Origin: Chryseobacterium sp. ISL-80
GTDB lineage: Bacteria; Bacillota; Bacilli; Bacillales; Cytobacillaceae
Direction of reading: 5' to 3'
DNA: 40,012 nucleotides
Assembly (NCBI GenBank): GCA_018613055.1
Contig: JAGGQZ010000032.1
Coordinates: 1-40,012, forward strand
Below, in pieces: positions 34,213 to 40,012 of this stretch. Below the pieces are notes generated by a model. That model saw only the letters and a program-made list of their open reading frames with translations. It searched no databases and was not told the origin of the DNA. Made by a program: the position numbers and the translations under genes. Position 1 is the stretch's first letter. Each line of letters begins with the position of its first letter.

Positions 34213-35084
34213 AGCTCTATATAAATGGCCGGTTCATGGATAATAATGAGGCAGCGATTTCCCCTTTTGACCATGGATTTTTATATGGTCTGGGTGTCTT
34301 TGAAACCTTCAGGATCTACAATGGCCACCCATTTTTGCTGGATGACCATCTGGAGCGGCTGAATGCGAGTCTGCGAATTCTGGACATTAAAGCTGAATTC
34401 ACCAGAGATGAAGCGATCAAGATTCTTGATGGCCTTTTAGCTGAAAACTCTCTCAGGGATGCATATATCCGCTTTAATGTCTCCGCAGGCAATGGTGAAA
34501 TCGGCTTGCAGACGGAAAGCTATAATGAGCCGAATGTGATTGTTTTTGCCAAAATTTTGCCACCGGCAGGCGGTATGAATGAGAAACAGGCCGTACTGCT
34601 AGAGGTAAGGCGCAACACTCCAGAGGGCAGTGCCCGATTAAAATCGCATCACTATCTCAATAACGTGCTGGCCAAGCGTGAGGCGGGCCCTGCAATGGAT
34701 ACAGAAGGCATTTTTTTGAATGACGAAGGTTTCCTGGCAGAAGGAATTGTTTCGAATCTATTTTGGTACAGGGATGGGATCTTGTTCACTCCGGCGGTCA
34801 AGACCGGTATTTTAGATGGAGTGACGCGAAGGTTCGTCATCGAGATGGCCCGTACAGCAGGCACTGAGGTACGCGAAGGCTTTTACAAAAAGGAGGAAGC
34901 GGAAGCAGCCGACGAAATGTTCCTGACGAACTCAATCCAGGAAATCGTCCCGGTCACTTCTTTTTCAGGTAAAAGTTTTCCTGGGAAATCTGGCGAGATG
35001 GTCAGAAGACTATTTGGGCGATATGAAGCACAGCGGGAAACGCTATGGAGCAGAACACAATTGGATGGAGGACTCGCAAAATGA
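34209..35084 (+). CDS. pabC: 4-amino-4-deoxychorismate lyase PabC
   Basis: PabC is a PLP enzyme of fold type IV that splits aminodeoxychorismate into p-aminobenzoate and pyruvate. The 291-residue product has the start INGRF, the [16 protein letters not shown] motif (20-35), PLP-binding Lys145 in [16 protein letters not shown], and GILDGVTRR. Branched-chain aminotransferases share this fold, but the position in the pab operon decides. Its ATG overlaps the pabA stop by four bases and its stop overlaps the folP start, so coupling is tight on both sides. Confidence 0.95.
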   Translation: MKLYINGRFMDNNEAAISPFDHGFLYGLGVFETFRIYNGHPFLLDDHLERLNASLRILDIKAEFTRDEAIKILDGLLAENSLRDAYIRFNVSAGNGEIGLQTESYNEPNVIVFAKILPPAGGMNEKQAVLLEVRRNTPEGSARLKSHHYLNNVLAKREAGPAMDTEGIFLNDEGFLAEGIVSNLFWYRDGILFTPAVKTGILDGVTRRFVIEMARTAGTEVREGFYKKEEAEAADEMFLTNSIQEIVPVTSFSGKSFPGKSGEMVRRLFGRYEAQRETLWSRTQLDGGLAK

Positions 35085-35914
35085 AACCTGTAATAAAAGC
35101 TGGTCCATATACATTGGACTACAGCAGCCAAACATTGGTCATGGGAATTTTGAATGTAACGCCCGATTCGTTTTCGGATGGCGGCAAGTATAATCAACTT
35201 GAAAATTCTGTGGTGCGTGCAAAGCAAATGATGGAAGACGGGGCGCAGATCCTCGATATCGGCGGTGAATCGACCAGGCCTGGTTATGAACGGATTTCGG
35301 ATGAAGAGGAAATCAGCAGGGTTGTGCCTGCAATCGAGGCGATCACAAAGGAACTGCAGGTCCCGCTCTCCATCGATACCTATAAATCAAAGGTCGCTAA
35401 AAGTGCGATTGACGCCGGAGCAGTGATTATCAATGATATCTGGGGAGCGAAGGAAGACCCGGAGATTGCCGATGTCGCAGCTGAAACGGGCGTGCCAATC
35501 ATCCTGATGCATAATCGCAACGATCGAAATTATACTCATTTCATCCGGGACGTATTGAATGATCTATATGAAAGCATCACAATTGCCAAGAAAGCCGGCG
35601 TCAGTGATGAGCAAATCATCCTGGACCCGGGTATTGGCTTTGCAAAAGACCTGGCAGAGAACCTGGAGATGATGCGCCATCTGGATACTCTTGTGTCACT
35701 AGGTTATCCAGTTCTGCTGGGCACCTCAAAAAAATCGATGATTGGCGGCGTGCTCGGCCTTCCTGTTTCTGAACGGACGGAAGGAACAGGAGCATCGGTA
35801 TGCTACGGAATCCAGAAGGGCTGCCAGATTGTCAGGATCCATGATGTGAAAGAAATGTCGCGCATGGCAAAAATGATGGACGCGATGATGGGAAAGGGTG
35901 AGTTCAGTGGATAA
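35081..35914 (+). CDS. folP: Dihydropteroate synthase FolP (Sul)
   Basis: FolP joins p-aminobenzoate to the pterin pyrophosphate and is the target of sulfonamides. The 277-residue TIM-barrel protein has the first signature GILNVTPDSFSDGG (22-35), the pABA/sulfonamide loop DIGGESTRPG (59-68), SIDTYKSKVA, INDIWG and DPGIGFAKD. The ATG at 35081 overlaps the pabC stop and follows GGAGG; an upstream in-frame start at 35045 would lie inside pabC. No insertion of the kind linked to sulfonamide resistance is evident in the two substrate loops. Confidence 0.97.
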   Translation: MKPVIKAGPYTLDYSSQTLVMGILNVTPDSFSDGGKYNQLENSVVRAKQMMEDGAQILDIGGESTRPGYERISDEEEISRVVPAIEAITKELQVPLSIDTYKSKVAKSAIDAGAVIINDIWGAKEDPEIADVAAETGVPIILMHNRNDRNYTHFIRDVLNDLYESITIAKKAGVSDEQIILDPGIGFAKDLAENLEMMRHLDTLVSLGYPVLLGTSKKSMIGGVLGLPVSERTEGTGASVCYGIQKGCQIVRIHDVKEMSRMAKMMDAMMGKGEFSG

Positions 35915-36266
35915 AATACATGTTAATCAGATGGAGTTTTACGGCTACCATGGTGTGTTTCCTGAAGAAACAAAGCTTGGACAGCGGTTTGCAGTGGACT
36001 TGACGGTGGAACTGGACCTTTCAAGAGCTGGAAAAAGTGATGAACTTCAGCATTCCATCAACTACGCGGACTTATATCAAGTATGCAAGGACATCGCGGA
36101 AGGCAAACCATATAAGCTTGTGGAAGCCATTGCAGAGAAGATCGCCTCGACAATTCTAGAGAAGTTTTCGCTTGTTGAAGCATGCCATGTAAAGGTCATC
36201 AAGCCGGACCCGCCAATACCGGGACACTATAAATCCGTCGCAGTCGAAATCACGAGGAGTAGATGA
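35907..36266 (+). CDS. folB: Dihydroneopterin aldolase FolB
   Basis: FolB cleaves dihydroneopterin to 6-hydroxymethyl-dihydropterin and glycolaldehyde. The 119-residue product has the family segments MEFYGYHGVFPEETKLGQRF, INYADLYQ, KLVEAIAEKIA and VKVIKPDPPIPGHYKSVAVEI, with catalytic Lys in the last. The GTG at 35907 gives the family start (DKIHVNQMEFYG) and follows AAGGGTGA. A GTG at 35898 overlaps that ribosome site. The first eight bases overlap the end of folP. Confidence 0.96.
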   Translation: MDKIHVNQMEFYGYHGVFPEETKLGQRFAVDLTVELDLSRAGKSDELQHSINYADLYQVCKDIAEGKPYKLVEAIAEKIASTILEKFSLVEACHVKVIKPDPPIPGHYKSVAVEITRSR

Positions 36267-36796
36267 CAGTGGAAAACAAAGCATATATTGCGCTAGGGTC
36301 CAATATGGGTGACCGGTTTGGGTATTTGACACAGGCCATCATCCTCCTTGAGGGCCATGAGGAAATCTCGGTGGTAAATACTTCTTCCATCTATGAGACG
36401 GACCCGGTAGGCTATACCGACCAGGATCAATTTTTAAATATGGCAATCGAGGTGGAGACAAGTCTGTCTCCTGTTGAACTCCTCGATACATGCCTGGAGA
36501 TCGAATTGAAGCTTGGGAGAAAAAGGGAAATAAAATGGGGTCCCAGAACTTTAGACCTTGACATCTTGCTGTATAATCACGAAAATGTTGAAACAGAGAA
36601 GCTTACAATTCCGCACCCTCGGATGAGCGAACGCGCATTTGTAATCCTTCCATTGCTTGAAATGGATCCACATATCACGCTCCCAAACACCAGGGAGCCG
36701 CTGGCAAACGATTTACAAAGTATACCGGATAGAGAAGGAGTACGAATATGGAAGCAGAAAAATGGGGAAGACGTATTCGCGCTTATCGAAAGCTGA
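36263..36796 (+). CDS. folK: 6-hydroxymethyl-7,8-dihydropterin pyrophosphokinase FolK
   Basis: FolK transfers pyrophosphate from ATP to 6-hydroxymethyl-dihydropterin, giving the substrate of FolP. The 177-residue product has ALGSNMGDR, SSIYETDPVGYTDQDQFLNMA and the signature KWGPRTLDLDILLY with its two metal aspartates, then PHPRMSERAFVILPL. The ATG at 36263 overlaps the folB stop; a GTG at 36269 is also possible given GAGGAG just upstream. Its last 49 bases overlap yazB in another frame. Confidence 0.96.
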   Translation: MTVENKAYIALGSNMGDRFGYLTQAIILLEGHEEISVVNTSSIYETDPVGYTDQDQFLNMAIEVETSLSPVELLDTCLEIELKLGRKREIKWGPRTLDLDILLYNHENVETEKLTIPHPRMSERAFVILPLLEMDPHITLPNTREPLANDLQSIPDREGVRIWKQKNGEDVFALIES

Positions 36797-36951
36797 AGGG
36801 TTACACACAGGAAGGCTTCGCAAAAGAGCTTGGCATTTCGGTTTCAGTCCTCGGAGAAATCGAACGGGGAAACAGGATGCCTGATGAAAAATTGATTGCC
36901 AGAATCGCAGAGTTTCTGGATGTCGGATTGGATGAGTTAACCCCGCAATAG
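36748..36951 (+). CDS. yazB: Small XRE-family helix-turn-helix protein YazB
   Basis: The 67-residue protein is a single Cro/C1-type DNA-binding domain: WGRRIRAYRKLKGYTQEGFAKELGISVSVLGEIERGNRMPDEKLIARIAEFLDVGLDEL spans nearly all of it, with the turn at ELGIS and recognition helix VSVLGEIERG. The target is unknown. A good site, GAAGGAG, precedes the ATG within folK. It holds the same place at the end of the folate genes in B. subtilis, so the link with folate or dusB expression is conserved, but no function has been read from it here. Confidence 0.9.
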   Translation: MEAEKWGRRIRAYRKLKGYTQEGFAKELGISVSVLGEIERGNRMPDEKLIARIAEFLDVGLDELTPQ

Positions 36952-37032
36952 GGTTAAATGATCCCTTACCATCAGGATTGTGGTTTTCCGCTTCGAGCGG
37001 AATTCGACAGGACGAAAAGAAGGAGGAAGGAT

Positions 37033-38034
37033 ATGCTTAAGATTGGCGATATTGAGATGAAGAACCAGGTCGTGCTTGCGCCAATGGCTGGCGTCTGCAA
37101 CTCTGCGTTCCGTCTGACGGTAAAAGAATTCGGCGCAGGGCTTGTATGTGCGGAAATGGTCAGCGACAAAGGAATTGTTCTGCAAAACGACCGGACACTC
37201 GATATGTTATATATAGATGAACGTGAAAAGCCGCTCAGCCTGCAGATTTTTGGCGGCGAAAAAGAAACGCTTGTCCAGGCGGCCAAATACGTGGACAAAA
37301 ATACGAATGCCGATATCATTGATATCAATATGGGCTGTCCTGTACCGAAGATCACAAAATGTGATGCAGGTGCGAAATGGCTTCTTGACCCAAACAAAAT
37401 CTATGAAATGGTATCAGCTGTTGTAGATGCCGTCGATAAGCCGGTAACGGTGAAAATGCGCATGGGCTGGGATGACGAACATATTTTCGCCATAGAGAAT
37501 GCCCGTGCTGTAGAACGAGCTGGCGGTCAGGCAATCGCCCTCCACGGCCGTACGCGTGTCCAAATGTATGAAGGACAAGCGAACTGGGACATCATCCGTG
37601 ACGTCAAGCAGGCAGTAACCATTCCTGTGATCGGCAATGGAGATGTCCAGACACCTCAGGATGCAAAGAGAATGCTTGATGAAACAGGTGTGGACGGAGT
37701 AATGATCGGCCGCGCTGCTCTCGGTAATCCGTGGATGATTTACCGCACGGTTAAATACCTGGAAACAGGCGAATTGATGGGCGAACCGACTGCACGCGAG
37801 AAAATCGATGTCAGCATCCTTCACCTCGACCGACTGATTGCGCTCAAAAATGAACACATCGCTGTCCGCGAAATGCGCAAACATGCTGCATGGTATATGA
37901 AAGGCATTCGCGGCAACGCAAGGATCCGCAATGGTATCAACGAGTGCACAACAAGAGACCAATATGCCCGCTTAGTGACAAACTTCGCTGATGAAGTGGA
38001 AGCAGAAGAGCAAAATGCCCACCGAGTTGGATAA
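37033..38034 (+). CDS. dusB: tRNA-dihydrouridine synthase DusB
   Basis: Dus enzymes reduce specific uridines in tRNA using FMN and NADPH. The 333-residue TIM-barrel protein has APMAGVCNSAFR, EMVSDKG, the active-site DINMGCPVPKITKCDAGAKW with catalytic Cys102, VKMRMGWDD, ALHGRTRVQMYEG, and the FMN phosphate site GNGDV/GVMIGRAALGNPW. The ATG at 37033 follows AGAAGGAGG and gives the B. subtilis length. The frame extends to 36958 without conserved sequence. It lies 81 bp after yazB and probably ends the folate transcript. Confidence 0.97.
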   Translation: MLKIGDIEMKNQVVLAPMAGVCNSAFRLTVKEFGAGLVCAEMVSDKGIVLQNDRTLDMLYIDEREKPLSLQIFGGEKETLVQAAKYVDKNTNADIIDINMGCPVPKITKCDAGAKWLLDPNKIYEMVSAVVDAVDKPVTVKMRMGWDDEHIFAIENARAVERAGGQAIALHGRTRVQMYEGQANWDIIRDVKQAVTIPVIGNGDVQTPQDAKRMLDETGVDGVMIGRAALGNPWMIYRTVKYLETGELMGEPTAREKIDVSILHLDRLIALKNEHIAVREMRKHAAWYMKGIRGNARIRNGINECTTRDQYARLVTNFADEVEAEEQNAHRVG

Positions 38035-38084
38035 AAATTGACATTAACCATTACATTTCCTATAATACTTTTATCCTTAAATGT

Positions 38085-39718
<1,634 letters not shown>

Positions 39719-39727
39719 TAATATTAG

Positions 39728-39763
39728 AAGGCAAAACGGCAAACGTCGTTTTGCCTTTTTTTA
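39728..39763 (+). terminator. Terminator after lysS
   Basis: AAGGCAAAACG (39728-39738) pairs perfectly with CGTTTTGCCTT (39747-39757), followed by TTTTTT. It insulates lysS from the rRNA promoters. Confidence 0.9.
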
Positions 39764-39847
39764 TTTTCAATTCTCATTACTAGATTTGCGCACAGTAATA
39801 TGAATTATCTTTCTTTTATTCATGCGAATAAAAATCTTAAAAAGAGG

Positions 39848-39876
39848 TTGCCATTGAAGAATAAAGGTGCTATATT
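39848..39876 (+). promoter_or_regulatory. Upstream rRNA operon promoter (P1-like)
   Basis: TTGCCA (39848-39853), a 17-bp spacer and TATATT (39871-39876) with an extended TGC make a strong promoter. The leader after it holds the stem GTTGCT/AGCAAC (39884-39889 and 39905-39910) followed by AAAGAAATTG. The 85 bp between the lysS terminator and this promoter show no gene. Confidence 0.65.
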
Positions 39877-39930
39877 TATATCTGTTGCTGCGAGCTACTT
39901 AGTTAGCAACAAAGAAATTGAAAAAACTTA

Positions 39931-39959
39931 TTGACATCAGGTTTTGAACCTGGTAATAT
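39931..39959 (+). promoter_or_regulatory. Downstream rRNA operon promoter (P2-like)
   Basis: TTGACA (39931-39936), a 17-bp spacer and TAATAT (39954-39959) lie 83 bp below P1. The spacer contains the perfect inverted repeat CAGGTT-TTG-AACCTG (39938-39952). Tandem promoters before 16S rRNA are usual in Bacillus, and an rRNA operon follows lysS in B. subtilis. Confidence 0.75.
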
Positions 39960-39965
39960 ATAAGA

Positions 39966-40012
39966 GTTGCTTCTGACGGAGCAACAAAGAAAAATTGTTC
40001 TTTGAAAACTAA
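39966..40012 (+). promoter_or_regulatory. rRNA leader with stem-loops and boxA-like element
   Basis: The stem GTTGCT/AGCAAC (39966-39971 and 39980-39985) is followed by AAAGAA/TTCTTT (39986-40003) and the boxA-like TGTTCTTTGAAAAC (39996-40009). Such a leader precedes 16S rRNA in Bacillus and serves antitermination and RNase III processing. The 16S gene itself would begin to the right of the window. Confidence 0.75.

Noticed and set aside
36952-37032. Separate small gene between yazB and dusB
   Set aside because: The open frame here is just the non-conserved upstream part of the dusB frame, without a ribosome site of its own.

Overview
The window is a stretch of the conserved chromosome between the origin and the first rRNA operons of an endospore-forming Bacillaceae bacterium. 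Gene order and protein sequence follow the Bacillus subtilis ispE-to-lysS segment almost gene for gene: ispE, purR, ridA, spoVG, glmU, prs, ctc, pth, fin, mfd, spoVT, yabM, yabN, rqcP, yabP, yabQ, divIC, yabR, two tRNAs, spoIIE, yabS, yabT, tilS, hpt, ftsH, coaX, hslO, yacD, cysK, pabB, pabA, pabC, folP, folB, folK, yazB, dusB, lysS. It ends in the promoter and leader region of an rRNA operon. The genus cannot be fixed from this window; a relative of Mesobacillus, Cytobacillus or Neobacillus is my guess.

Layout. 1-356: stacked copies of a hairpin-forming intergenic repeat. 357-2514: ispE, purR, ridA. 2515-3499: a twelve-unit array with a 52-bp period, then the sigma-H promoter of spoVG. 3500-7435: spoVG, glmU, prs and ctc, with a three-unit 52-bp-period array and a sigma-B-type promoter before ctc. 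7573-13028: pth, fin, mfd and spoVT. 13204-18613: a flippase, yabN, rqcP, yabP, yabQ, divIC and yabR. 18661-19170: two tRNA genes on the minus strand (Met, Glu) with a repeat copy between them. 19393-28121: spoIIE, yabS, yabT, tilS, hpt and ftsH. 28294-32054: coaX, hslO, yacD and cysK. 32219-38034: the folate operon with yazB and dusB. 38234-39718: lysS. 39848-40012: tandem rRNA promoters and leader.

The genes combine envelope precursor synthesis (glmU, ispE, the flippase), nucleotide and PRPP metabolism (prs, purR, hpt), translation and its quality control (pth, rqcP, ctc, tilS, dusB, lysS, the tRNAs), division and sporulation control (divIC, spoIIE, fin, spoVT, spoVG, yabP, yabQ, yabS, yabT) and folate synthesis. 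Promoter-like sequences for sigma A, B, H, E, F and G can all be read in the intergenic DNA.

I see no phage, insertion sequence, CRISPR array, defence system or biosynthetic cluster. The coding content is ordinary core genome. The unexplained material lies between genes: two arrays sharing an exact 52-bp period, and a roughly 120-bp hairpin repeat whose apical stem shows a paired change. The order of metal-site motifs in YabS, which looks circularly permuted, is a further point worth checking.
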